Assembly (NCBI RefSeq): GCF_000787375.1
Contig: NZ_JRJU01000040.1
Span: 1-36,630, forward strand
DNA length: 36,630 nucleotides
Source: Halalkalibacter okhensis
GTDB taxonomy: Bacteria > Bacillota > Bacilli > Bacillales > Bacillaceae_D
Direction: 5' to 3'
Shown here: positions 24,473 through 32,741 of the stretch, one piece after another
Position numbering within the stretch: position 1 is the first letter of the stretch
How the letters are laid out: each line of letters starts with the position of its first letter
The notes under the pieces: generated by a model
What the model saw: the letters and a program-made list of their open reading frames with translations, nothing else
What the model was told of the DNA's origin: nothing
The model's database searches: none
Position numbers and translations under genes: made by a program

Positions 24473-25729
24473 ATGAATAGCTCGCTTTTTCCAGAAGAGG
24501 CAGAGTTATATCTTGAAATGGAACAAGATATTAACCATACATACCAACTATTGACATCATCAAGATATGTCAATAACCGTAATCTCGAGTCAGTATGCAC
24601 CGATGCTAAAACACGTGTAAAAAAAATACGCAAAGATCCGTTATTATGCTTCCTTGTTTACATGAATGGAATATATACATTGTCTCTTAGGGGGAAAAAT
24701 ACTCATGAGTACGAACGACGATTCATATATTTTTTTCAGTCTATTACTCATGAAATCATCGAGGTTTTGCAAACAATACAAACAAATCTATACAGGCAAT
24801 TTCTTTCAAAATTAATAGCTCTCGTTATTAAGGACCAGCAAGACCAATATGCTCCATGGCCTCCTCTCCTCCAAAAAATGCTTTATGAAATTCGGGCAGA
24901 GCATATTGAATATATATATGTCCGATTGTCAAAAAAGATTGAGATTGCTTCATGCTCACGTCATCTTGTTCTTACTTATAGTTATGTGGCTTTACTATCG
25001 GGAAAGGAAGTAACATCACTCATGTTACTCCAAAAGCATGTATCTGCACTTGGCGAGCAAGATGTAACTTCCCATTTCCAAATCTTAAAGGAAAGAGGGC
25101 GTTGGCGAACGATGAAACAATGGTTTCATGCCTTGTTTCCTCATAAGAAAAACAACCAATATGGATCTCTACAAAAATTTGTAGATGAAATGAACTCTGC
25201 TTTGCCGATCAGTCAAAAAGAACAGGAATTAATTTGGGAAAGATGGTTGCTTTCACCAAACTTTCAAAGGTTTCAAACATATAGTAAACATTTATCAAAA
25301 CAGCAACAACTAACATTAGTAGAGCGTTTATTACCAGAATTAGAAAAACGTCTTCACCAAACTGAAGCAGCAAAAACATATGAGAAGCTTCTTCTTATGT
25401 TTGAAAAATATGAATTAGCTGTTCGATATTTATTGAAGCATGAGCGTGATCCTCTTAGATTACGCGAAGAAAAGATAGAACTATTAAATGCCATAACCAC
25501 TTATGACAAGAAGTTAGCAAGACCGGTTTATCATCAATTTATTGTGAGGCTAGTTGAAAAAAAATCACGGGTTTATTATGAACAAGCAGCTCTTTATTTA
25601 AAGGAACTTCATGAATTATATGAAAGTGAACAAGATCAAATCCTTTTCAGGCAATATGTTAGTAAATTAAAGAAAATGTACCGAACGTACCGAGCGTTCG
25701 TCGAGGAGTTGAAGCGAATTGACCTCTAA
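24473..25729 (+). CDS. Partner protein of the SNF2 helicase (YwqB-like, no SWIM motif)
   Basis: A 418-residue, mostly helical protein directly upstream of and overlapping the SNF2 helicase gene by 11 bases. In B. subtilis and relatives the ywqA-type helicase is paired with a SWIM zinc-finger protein (YwqB). Here the N-terminus shows no CxC...CxH pattern; the only suggestive piece is SCSRH near residue 162. The second half (about 215-400) has repeated helical pairs like the tail of YwqB proteins (LSKQQQLTLVERLLPELEKR, YEKLLLMFEKYELAVRYLL). ATG 24473 is chosen with RBS AGAGGTGAG. It is either a SWIM-less form or a truncated partner. Confidence 0.65.
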   Translation: MNSSLFPEEAELYLEMEQDINHTYQLLTSSRYVNNRNLESVCTDAKTRVKKIRKDPLLCFLVYMNGIYTLSLRGKNTHEYERRFIYFFQSITHEIIEVLQTIQTNLYRQFLSKLIALVIKDQQDQYAPWPPLLQKMLYEIRAEHIEYIYVRLSKKIEIASCSRHLVLTYSYVALLSGKEVTSLMLLQKHVSALGEQDVTSHFQILKERGRWRTMKQWFHALFPHKKNNQYGSLQKFVDEMNSALPISQKEQELIWERWLLSPNFQRFQTYSKHLSKQQQLTLVERLLPELEKRLHQTEAAKTYEKLLLMFEKYELAVRYLLKHERDPLRLREEKIELLNAITTYDKKLARPVYHQFIVRLVEKKSRVYYEQAALYLKELHELYESEQDQILFRQYVSKLKKMYRTYRAFVEELKRIDL

Positions 25730-28718
25730 AATCATCATACATGGTGGATGGCTACATGAATCTTTCTTCATATGGGGAGAACGACCACCTACATCTCGCT
25801 TTGACCAAATTGTTAATTTTCAGTACCCTTTCTTGCATTCACCATTTGAACTGAAGCTGCGGTTGTTTCAATTTGATCAAACATCATTTTACGGAACATT
25901 TATTGATACAGAAAAAGCGATTATTGACGTTCCCATTCATAATAGAGTTTACAAATCATTAGCTGGTGAGATGACAGTCTATCAAGCCCAGGAAAATATG
26001 AATCAATACTCTTTTCCTATAGAAGGGCTGATTTTTTCTATAGATATGCTTGTCAACTATCTTCCTCTGTTTCAAACATGGAAAGAAGAGACAGACTTCG
26101 AGCTAGCACCAGATTTCTTAAAGTGGATGGAGCTTTTTGAAAACGTGCAGAAATTCATTATAGATGGCGCTTTTTCACCCACTCCATCAGGACAGTGGCA
26201 ACTTGAACAGTTCCCCTATGATGCATGGCTCGACTACATTCCTTTAGCTGGGAGAGCTATTCGGGAAAACACGAGCTATATTCAAAATAAAACAAAAGGA
26301 ATTCAAGAAACGGCGCAAATTGAAGAGATTGTCACATTGCTATCTGATGCAATGATACGTCAATTGCTTCAACAAGCCGATGTTCTATCTACATATTCCG
26401 TTTGGCAAAAATCATTAAACGACCAATGGTTGCCACTTGTCACCCAATTAAAAGAAACAGGAAAAGTGGAAGCGCCCATTTCAAAAGAAGCATTCCAACA
26501 ACAAATTGGGCTGATTCAAACCAAACCATTTATTTCCGGGCTGGCATTGCAAGAACCAGATTCTAAAGATGGAGACTGGAAAGTATCTCTATGTATGGTC
26601 GACCGAAAGCGCCCTTCGCTTATGGTTGAAATGGAACAGTTACAAAAAGGCGAACACCCTTGGCGTGAGAACCCCATTGCCCAACTTAAAGTTGACTTAA
26701 AAAAAGCACAAGATGTACTCGAAATTCTAAAGCCATTAAGAATTTCAGCACCAACATTGTTTCTAGAACCAGAAGAGGCTTATCAATTATTTACTCGTTC
26801 CGATGATTTGCTTGAACAAATCGGTTTTCATTTAATCGTACCTCGTTGGATGACAGAAAAGAAGAAACCACGTGTGAAACTAACGATGCAACAACCAGAA
26901 CGAAACAGCGCTTCGAGTGAACCTCTGCTAGATTGGCAAAGCGTTGCTTCATTCACTTTTGATATCGCTTTAGGTGATCAAAAAATTAGTAGGAAAGAGT
27001 TCGAGGAATTTGTTGATGGACAGCGTCCCTTTCTTTATTCAAATGGGGAATGGATGTCTTGGGACCGCTCCTTGGCTGATAAGTTATTAGATTATTTAGA
27101 GGGCATCCAAAAGGGTGCATCCTATTTAGAAGCTTGGCGTCTGGACCAGTTTGATGACGAAACGGACAATGATACAGATATAGACTTTGACGTTTCATGG
27201 GGACAAGAACTGACCGAATCCATTAAAGAGCTTTACACCACTTCGCCTTCTTTAATCGATATTCCTCATGAATTAAAAGGAGAGCTTAGACCATACCAGC
27301 ATGAAGGAGTGTCTTGGCTTGCTCACTTAAGGAGAAGTGGATTTGGTGGTTGCTTAGCAGATGACATGGGACTAGGGAAATCAATACAAACGATCGCCTA
27401 TATGCTCTTTGTTCTTAAAACGCAGCAAAATGCTGGAAAACCATCTGTACCATTTTTACTTATATGCCCGACATCTCTCCTTTACAATTGGGTTAAAGAA
27501 TGTGAACAATTTGCTCCATCACTTCGTGTATTTGTTCACCATGGTGCTACACGTCTTAACGAGGAAGAATTACAATCATCAAAATGGGATATTATTATCA
27601 CCTCCTATCAATTAGTCGTTAGGGACAGCGAACTCTTTTTGCAGCCCACCTGGAATGGATTGATACTAGATGAAGCGCAACACATTAAAAATGTAGAAAC
27701 AAAGCAACGACGAGTCATCAAGAAACTTCAAGCAGTCCATCGCATTGCTTTAACAGGGACACCTATTGAGAATCGATTACGAGAACTTTGGTCGTTGCTT
27801 GATGTGTTAAACCCTTCATATTTAGGTTCGTACCAGGATTTTCAAGCAAGCTTCATGAGACCAATCGAACGAGATCAAGACGAGAATCAGCTTAAAAAGC
27901 TGCAAAAATTAATTCATCCACTTATTTTAAGACGAAAAAAGTCAGATGAAACTTTGCAGCTAGGGCTTCCTAAAAAAGAGGAAAAAATTCACCATGTCCA
28001 TCTTTCTATCGAACAGGCAGCTTTGTATCAAGCAGTTGTGGATGACATTGTAACAAGATTACAAGAGGTAACAGCTTTCGAAAGGCGCGCCCTCATCCTA
28101 AGAAGCCTTACAAAATTAAAACAAATCTGTAATCACCCAGCTCATTTCCTGAAGGAGCGTTCCATAAAAGAACATGAATCCGGAAAATGGGATGAGTTTC
28201 TAAAGCTGATTGAACGTCTTTATTACAACAAGGAAAAAGTCCTGATTTTCTCTCAGTACAAAGAAATGGGATCGTTGTTAGCCTCTGACTTGGAAGAACG
28301 ATATAATCAAACGGTTCCATTTTTACATGGAAGCCTAACGAGAACGAAACGACAAGACGCGATAGAAGCATTTCAAACCGATGAGAATATCAACTTTTTT
28401 GTACTCTCACTTAAAGCTGGAGGCGTTGGCCTTAACTTAACCGCTGCTACAAACGTCATTCATTACGACCGTTGGTGGAACCCAGCTGTTGAAAATCAAG
28501 CGACCGATCGTGCTTATCGAATTGGGCAAACAAAGGATGTAACCGTCCATAAGCTTGTGACAACAGGTACGCTTGAAGAAAGAATTGATCGAATGCTTTT
28601 GCAAAAGCAAGAATTAGCCGATCAAATTCTAGCTGCGGGCGAGCAACGAGTCACTGAATTATCAAATGACGAAATCATTGAATTGATCCAACTCACCATT
28701 CCAGTACGGAAGGAGTAA
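25719..28718 (+). CDS. ywqA: SNF2 family DNA helicase / translocase (YwqA-like)
   Basis: A 999-residue protein. Residues 1-510 form the N-terminal bacterial SNF2-associated region, including a PYQH-type Q-motif at about residue 525 (LRPYQHEGVSWL). The ATPase motor follows: Walker A DDMGLGKSIQT (about 548), DEAQ (about 651), LTGTPIENRLRELWS, then the second lobe with LIFSQYKEMG, FVLSLKAGGVGLNLTAA, DRWWNPAVENQATDRAYRIGQ. It starts at TTG overlapping the upstream gene, with RBS GAGGAG 10 bases before. The role is likely ATP-driven remodelling of protein-DNA complexes with its upstream partner. It is intact. Confidence 0.93.
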   Translation: MTSKIIIHGGWLHESFFIWGERPPTSRFDQIVNFQYPFLHSPFELKLRLFQFDQTSFYGTFIDTEKAIIDVPIHNRVYKSLAGEMTVYQAQENMNQYSFPIEGLIFSIDMLVNYLPLFQTWKEETDFELAPDFLKWMELFENVQKFIIDGAFSPTPSGQWQLEQFPYDAWLDYIPLAGRAIRENTSYIQNKTKGIQETAQIEEIVTLLSDAMIRQLLQQADVLSTYSVWQKSLNDQWLPLVTQLKETGKVEAPISKEAFQQQIGLIQTKPFISGLALQEPDSKDGDWKVSLCMVDRKRPSLMVEMEQLQKGEHPWRENPIAQLKVDLKKAQDVLEILKPLRISAPTLFLEPEEAYQLFTRSDDLLEQIGFHLIVPRWMTEKKKPRVKLTMQQPERNSASSEPLLDWQSVASFTFDIALGDQKISRKEFEEFVDGQRPFLYSNGEWMSWDRSLADKLLDYLEGIQKGASYLEAWRLDQFDDETDNDTDIDFDVSWGQELTESIKELYTTSPSLIDIPHELKGELRPYQHEGVSWLAHLRRSGFGGCLADDMGLGKSIQTIAYMLFVLKTQQNAGKPSVPFLLICPTSLLYNWVKECEQFAPSLRVFVHHGATRLNEEELQSSKWDIIITSYQLVVRDSELFLQPTWNGLILDEAQHIKNVETKQRRVIKKLQAVHRIALTGTPIENRLRELWSLLDVLNPSYLGSYQDFQASFMRPIERDQDENQLKKLQKLIHPLILRRKKSDETLQLGLPKKEEKIHHVHLSIEQAALYQAVVDDIVTRLQEVTAFERRALILRSLTKLKQICNHPAHFLKERSIKEHESGKWDEFLKLIERLYYNKEKVLIFSQYKEMGSLLASDLEERYNQTVPFLHGSLTRTKRQDAIEAFQTDENINFFVLSLKAGGVGLNLTAATNVIHYDRWWNPAVENQATDRAYRIGQTKDVTVHKLVTTGTLEERIDRMLLQKQELADQILAAGEQRVTELSNDEIIELIQLTIPVRKE

Positions 28719-28724
28719 TCATAA

Positions 28725-28892
28725 ATGAAAGAGACAAATAATGCTACATCGACTTTTTGGCATGGAGCTAGTGACACTCCCGTTGCTAAAAAAGCGAATG
28801 TTGCACCATCAGAAAACGAAGAATATGAGGCATTAAAAAAAGCAATCCGAGAAGAAGCATTAAAAAGGTGGGGCAACCACACCAACCTTTAA
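28725..28892 (+). CDS. Small hydrophilic protein after the helicase
   Basis: A 55-residue frame (MKETNNATST then FWHGASDTPV) ending in an amphipathic helix EEYEALKKAIREEALKRW. RBS GGAAGGAG overlaps the helicase stop, and the ATG is 6 bases after the helicase stop, so it belongs to the same operon. No family recognised. Confidence 0.65.
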   Translation: MKETNNATSTFWHGASDTPVAKKANVAPSENEEYEALKKAIREEALKRWGNHTNL

Positions 28893-28935
28893 GAAGTATG
28901 GTTATGGTACTACACTATCCTTCTAGTTAATGAAA

Positions 28936-29125
28936 CAAGCGGAAGATCACCGAAACGGATCCTTCTTCCACTAAACGGAAAGCTGTTCAATAAGGACTGA
29001 AATGGTTCCTGGTTCCGTTAACCGTTCAAAATCAACCTAATAAAGCGTCGAAACGAACAAATAACGGAACCGTACACATGGATCAAACCAGATATTTGTG
29101 AAAAAATAGCGGAATAAGGATCCGC
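28936..29125. repeat. Family B GCGGA/TCCGC palindromic repeats, second cluster
   Basis: The gap 28893-29257 has no gene that I can see. It contains GGTTCCTGGTTCCGTT (29005-29020), AACGGAACCGT (29063-29073) and the palindrome AGCGGAATAAGGATCCGC (29108-29125). These match the motif cluster at 906-1101. The last copy abuts the terminator at 29136. Confidence 0.65.
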
Positions 29126-29135
29126 ACTCATAAAA

Positions 29136-29165
29136 AAAACGCATTGTCCAAAACCAATGCGTTTT
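29136..29165. terminator. Bidirectional terminator between convergent units
   Basis: AAAACGCATTG (29136-29146) pairs perfectly with CAATGCGTTTT (29155-29165). T-rich on both strands, between the helicase operon (plus) and the yitV-yitT-ipi unit (minus). Confidence 0.8.
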
Positions 29166-29257
29166 CCTTGTTAATTTTGCTAGAATTTAGAGAAATTATG
29201 TTTTTTACTTTATACCCCTTAATCCTGAACTGCTCTTTATCAACCAACTTCTTTTCC

Positions 29258-29737
29258 TTACTGAATTTCAACAGTAACTTGTTTCTGAAATGTCCCATCC
29301 TCAGTCCATGTTTCACCATCAATTGCGGCAAGAATAAACTGCGCTTCTAATGTATATGTCCCTTTAGGGAGATCTTCGATGTTGATTCGTTCTTCAAATT
29401 CTTTTGAGTCATTTGGTTCAAACGTCTCATGTACAAGAGCCATCGTGAACATTTTCCCTTCCGAATATCTATATACTTCTGACCCATTCTCATCAAGTAA
29501 TACTAGTTCATACTTTTGTCCAGAAGAAAAATCAATCGAAGATGCTTCTTCCTGGTTATTTGTTACGGCAAGCTTTACAACTAACTCATTTGAAAGTTGA
29601 TCTGTTTCCACTGAAAATAGCCAATTTGAATCTTCCAATTCCTCATCTCCTTCACCATTTGAAAGAGGTGCATTTGCCCCTTGTCCACAAGCACTAAGAA
29701 ACATAAGTACAGACAAAAGCCATATCCATTTTTTCAA
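29258..29737 (-). CDS. ipi: BsuPI-domain lipoprotein (Ipi-like)
   Basis: A 159-residue protein. It has a lipoprotein signal ending LSAC (lipobox) followed by a Gly/Asn linker and acidic stretch. The rest is a beta-sandwich of the BsuPI proteinase-inhibitor type: LVVKLAVTNNQEEASSIDFSSGQ, YELVLLDENGSEVYRYS, FEPNDSKEFEERINIEDL, GTYTLEAQF. B. subtilis Ipi lacks a signal peptide and acts in the cytoplasm, so this form would act outside. The TTG at 29737 is chosen because GAGGTGA is 6 bases before it and it gives a compact signal (MKKWIWLL). It lies 14 bases after yitT. The symbol is used loosely. Confidence 0.7.
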   Translation of the reverse strand: MKKWIWLLSVLMFLSACGQGANAPLSNGEGDEELEDSNWLFSVETDQLSNELVVKLAVTNNQEEASSIDFSSGQKYELVLLDENGSEVYRYSEGKMFTMALVHETFEPNDSKEFEERINIEDLPKGTYTLEAQFILAAIDGETWTEDGTFQKQVTVEIQ

Positions 29738-29751
29738 TTCAATCACCTCTA

Positions 29752-30585
29752 TTATTCTTTTCGAAAGAAACCGAATATCCCGGCAGTTTCTACAATGTTC
29801 GTAAAAGCATTAGGGTCTATTTCTTGAATGACTTTCTTCAATTCATATAATTCATAACGAGTAATAACGATCATTAAAATTTCTTTATCTTCATACGTAT
29901 AGCCGCCTTTTGCTGGAATTCTTGTAATTCCCCGCGTCACTCGTTCATGAATGGCCTCCCTTAACACCTCAGCTTGTTTCGTAACAATCATAGCAGTTAA
30001 TTTCACATGCCGAGTATAGATTGCATCGATCACTCGTGAAGAGACATACAAAGCAACTAATGTATAAAGAGCTTGTTCTGGATCAAATAGCAATCCAGCT
30101 GTAATAACAATAATACTATTTAAAATAAGAAAGTAAACACCCACAGGGCGATCACTCACTCTTGATAATATTAACGCAATTATATCCAGTCCGCCAGAGG
30201 AAGCGCCCCATTTCAAAGTTATACCAGCTCCAAATGCCAAGATTACCCCACCGAATACAGCATTTAGCAAAATATCTGGTGAAAATGCCCATACTGGCAA
30301 TATTTCTAGAAAGAATGTTGTAAGTACAACGTTCACAAAGCTGTATACGGTAAAGCTCTTTCCAATTTTTAACCATCCTAAAATCGCCACAGGGATATTA
30401 AGGATAAAGAGCATAATCCCTGTTGAAAGAGGGATCACTGTCGCAAGTAATTGAGCTACCCCAGTAAACCCACTTGCAAAAACATTGGCTGGTATTAAGA
30501 AGAAATTTAAGCCTGCAGCCAAAAACAAAGCACCGACGACAATAACAATAATCTTTTGAACTTCTTGTAGTGTTCTTGATCTCAT
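29752..30585 (-). CDS. yitT: YitT family membrane protein
   Basis: A 277-residue protein with an N-terminal membrane domain of several segments (VVGALFLAAGLNFFLIPANVFASGFTGVAQLL) and a C-terminal cytosolic domain (about 195-277) of the DUF2179 type ending KKVIQEIDPNAFTNIVETAGIFGFF. The GITLKWGASSGGLDIIALIL motif is typical of the YitT/YpjC/YqfU family. The ATG at 30585 comes 5 bases after the yitV stop, so the two are coupled. A longer frame would begin inside yitV. Transport substrate unknown. Confidence 0.9.
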   Translation of the reverse strand: MRSRTLQEVQKIIVIVVGALFLAAGLNFFLIPANVFASGFTGVAQLLATVIPLSTGIMLFILNIPVAILGWLKIGKSFTVYSFVNVVLTTFFLEILPVWAFSPDILLNAVFGGVILAFGAGITLKWGASSGGLDIIALILSRVSDRPVGVYFLILNSIIVITAGLLFDPEQALYTLVALYVSSRVIDAIYTRHVKLTAMIVTKQAEVLREAIHERVTRGITRIPAKGGYTYEDKEILMIVITRYELYELKKVIQEIDPNAFTNIVETAGIFGFFRKE

Positions 30586-30590
30586 GTCTA

Positions 30591-31373
30591 TTAAGAAGAC
30601 ACCTTTGTTTGTAAGTGCTGAATAAACCAATCTACTGATTTCAGTACGGCACTTCGTGAAACTTTGTGACCAATTTTCTCTTCGGCAAGAAGCTGAAGTT
30701 TGTCTGGGGTGTCTTCGTAGTTGGCCAAGAGCTCTTCATATAGTTTTTCAGATAATGAATAAGGAACAACTTGATCGTCCTTCCCGTGCCAAATAAATAA
30801 CGGTCTGCCTTCAAGTTTATCTAACTGTGTTGATAAATCAAACGGTTTTATTTTCCTTAAGACTTCTTCTTTCATCTTCTCTTCAATCGTTAGACCGCGA
30901 TTCTCCGCGTTATGAATCAGGCCATGAGCAAAGGCTTCATAATATGCGGTTCCCATGAATGAAACAGCCGTTTGAATCCAAGGATATTGTGTTAGTGCGC
31001 CAAACATCGTTATGGCTCCCATAGACGTACCAATGGCACCAATCTTGTCTCCGTTAATCATTCCACGGTCCACTAACTCTCCTTTCATTACACCTAACTC
31101 ATGAATAGATGTTAAAATAATCTCCCAAAAAGCAAGGTCCCGACTCACTCCTGAACTAGTATCATAACGTTCACCGTGATACATTGCATCTGGTAAAATA
31201 ACTCTAAACCCTTTTTCAGCTAATAAGTAGGCAACATGTAAATTATGTTCCTTTGCACTTGTAAATCCGTGAAAGAAAAAAATCGTTGGAATGTCTTGTT
31301 CTAATTGATATAAGTCTTTCACTACATGTAACGCTGGTACTTCAGCAATGGTTTCATTTTTTATCGTAATCAT
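30591..31373 (-). CDS. yitV: Alpha/beta hydrolase, esterase (YitV-like)
   Basis: A 260-residue serine hydrolase. HG motif FFFHGFTSAKEHN, nucleophile elbow IGTSMGA (Ser about 122), Asp/charged segment PLFIWHGKDDQVVPY and His in EKIGHKVS. It has the order and look of B. subtilis YitV. The RBS GGATGGAG lies 6 bases before the ATG. It is the first gene of a unit with yitT and the Ipi-like gene. Confidence 0.85.
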   Translation of the reverse strand: MITIKNETIAEVPALHVVKDLYQLEQDIPTIFFFHGFTSAKEHNLHVAYLLAEKGFRVILPDAMYHGERYDTSSGVSRDLAFWEIILTSIHELGVMKGELVDRGMINGDKIGAIGTSMGAITMFGALTQYPWIQTAVSFMGTAYYEAFAHGLIHNAENRGLTIEEKMKEEVLRKIKPFDLSTQLDKLEGRPLFIWHGKDDQVVPYSLSEKLYEELLANYEDTPDKLQLLAEEKIGHKVSRSAVLKSVDWFIQHLQTKVSS

Positions 31374-31558
31374 TTAGTTCTCCATCCTTCTATAAACAAT
31401 TTTTCTACTACTAGCATGTCCAATTTTTGTTAGTTCAGATTACCAAAATCTTAGACTTCACACAACTAATTTTACCTTTCACCATTACAGAAGGGTCTCA
31501 ATACATTCCATAAGAGGCTACTGAAAAGGTACGATTTCCAGTGACATGTTAAGCGATA

Positions 31559-31579
31559 AGCGGAACCGTTGCGGCTTCC
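31559..31579. repeat. Family B repeat element, single copy
   Basis: AGCGGAACCGTTGCGGCTTCC shares the GCGGAACC motif of the clusters at 906-1101 and 28936-29125. The gap 31374-31717 has nothing else of note except this and a terminator hairpin. Confidence 0.45.
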
Positions 31580-31621
31580 TAGAATCTACTAAAAGGACTT
31601 CTTCAGTTCCTTTTCCATAAC

Positions 31622-31660
31622 GAAAAACGCCTGTTATGAGTTGTTCCTCAAAACAGGCGT
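31622..31660 (-). terminator. Terminator of the 31718-31981 gene
   Basis: ACGCCTGTT (31627-31635) pairs with AACAGGCGT (31652-31660). On minus it is followed by TTTTCG. About 58 bases after the gene's stop. Confidence 0.7.
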
Positions 31661-31717
31661 ACACCGTTGGAATCATGGTTAGGCAAGTAAACTCCTTTTA
31701 ATCCCTTCCATTAACCA

Positions 31718-31981
31718 TTAACCATTCTTTTGCTGCTTTTGATTATAATGCTGAATACTTGTTAATGCTCCTTCTCCAACCATCTTATTATCCTCATAAT
31801 CATGGGGATGCGAATGTCCAATTTTCACTTGTGATTCCCATTCTTTTTTCTTTTTTCTTCCTGTTACCTTGTCATACATATTGTTTGTGGTTTGAGTAAT
31901 TTTGGCCCGTATGCCTTTTTTATTAAGTAAAAAAGTTGTTGCCGCTGCCGTTGCAACTGCGATCATTGTCTTCTTTGCCAT
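31718..31981 (-). CDS. Small basic protein of unknown function
   Basis: An 87-residue protein with a hydrophobic N-terminus AKKTMIAVATAAATTFLLNKKG (possible membrane anchor or weak signal) and a basic middle VTGRKKKKEW. The C-terminal half, HSHPHDYEDNKMVGEGALTS, is histidine-rich. ATG 31981 has RBS AAGGTGGAGAT about 6 bases upstream; a 17-codon longer frame has no RBS. Family not recognised. Confidence 0.65.
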   Translation of the reverse strand: MAKKTMIAVATAAATTFLLNKKGIRAKITQTTNNMYDKVTGRKKKKEWESQVKIGHSHPHDYEDNKMVGEGALTSIQHYNQKQQKNG

Positions 31982-32128
31982 TTTTATCTCCACCTTTTTC
32001 GTATGATAGTAAACTTTACCCGCTGTTATCATAACTAAACTTAAATTTTTTTCTCAGTGCCCTCATCATATCGAATCCTCTTTTCGGACAATCTATAGGT
32101 GAACAATGACGAAAAGAGGTGAGGTTTT

Positions 32129-32260
32129 ATGTCTCGAACAGGTGATAACAATAAAAAGAAAAAAGACAACAATGCATTAAATCGTCAAAAAAATGAGCAA
32201 GCCCATGAAAATGCTGAACATGGAAAACATTCGTACTCCAAAAAAACAGACCACCTGTAG
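32129..32260 (+). CDS. Small charged protein, possibly DUF3941
   Basis: A 43-residue frame (MSRTGDNNKKKKDNNALNRQ, then EHGKHSYSKKTDHL). Small Bacillus proteins that end YSKKTDH, probably DUF3941, look very similar as I remember them. A strong RBS AGAGGTGAGG lies 5 bases before the ATG. Extremely Lys- and Asn-rich, no hydrophobic segment. Function unknown. Confidence 0.7.
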   Translation: MSRTGDNNKKKKDNNALNRQKNEQAHENAEHGKHSYSKKTDHL

Positions 32261-32275
32261 TTAATAATCAAAGAA

Positions 32276-32316
32276 GGGTGCCCTTAAAGGATCTTTCTCA
32301 CCTTTTAAGGACACCC
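32276..32316. terminator. Hairpin between convergent genes
   Basis: GGGTGCCCTTAAAGG (32276-32290) pairs with CCTTTTAAGGACACCC (32301-32316) with one bulged base and one mismatch. Neither strand has a strong T-run (minus: CTTCTTTGATT), so it is a weak bidirectional terminator at best. Confidence 0.55.
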
Positions 32317-32327
32317 CTAACGCTATA

Positions 32328-32693
32328 TCACTTCAACTCTTTCACATCTTTTACAATCCATTCTGGACCACTCTGAACTTCACCATCCCAAGCTAACATT
32401 CCACCAAAATAGTTTTGTACATTTTTAAAGCCCTGATTTTGAAGATACAAAGCTACATTTTGACTACGACTTCCACTACGGCATACAAATAGATACGATT
32501 GTTCTTTATCTAATTGATCCATTACCATTGGGATCGTCTGCATGGGAATTAAAGGCAGACCTGGAATATGAGCTTCTTCATATTCTTCCACCTCTCGAAC
32601 ATCAATAATCATCAAATCCTTTGAATCGCTCTGTACTAATTCTTTTAGTTCTTCTACTTCAACTTGTTTAATGCCATCTTGTTCAAATGCCAC
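32328..32693 (-). CDS. Rhodanese-like sulfurtransferase domain protein
   Basis: A 121-residue single-domain rhodanese. DVREVEEYEEAHIPG (CH2A-type start), then the active-site loop VCRSGSRS with Cys71 as persulfide carrier, and VQNYFGGMLAWDG. It starts at GTG with RBS GAGGTGATGAT. It is probably transcribed with the AI-2E family gene, which ends 48 bases upstream. It carries sulfur or reduces thiols in the cytosol; the substrate is unknown. Confidence 0.9.
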   Translation of the reverse strand: MAFEQDGIKQVEVEELKELVQSDSKDLMIIDVREVEEYEEAHIPGLPLIPMQTIPMVMDQLDKEQSYLFVCRSGSRSQNVALYLQNQGFKNVQNYFGGMLAWDGEVQSGPEWIVKDVKELK

Positions 32694-32741
32694 ATCATCA
32701 CCTCATCCAATATTCTTTTCTCCTTTTTATCTTACCTTAGT

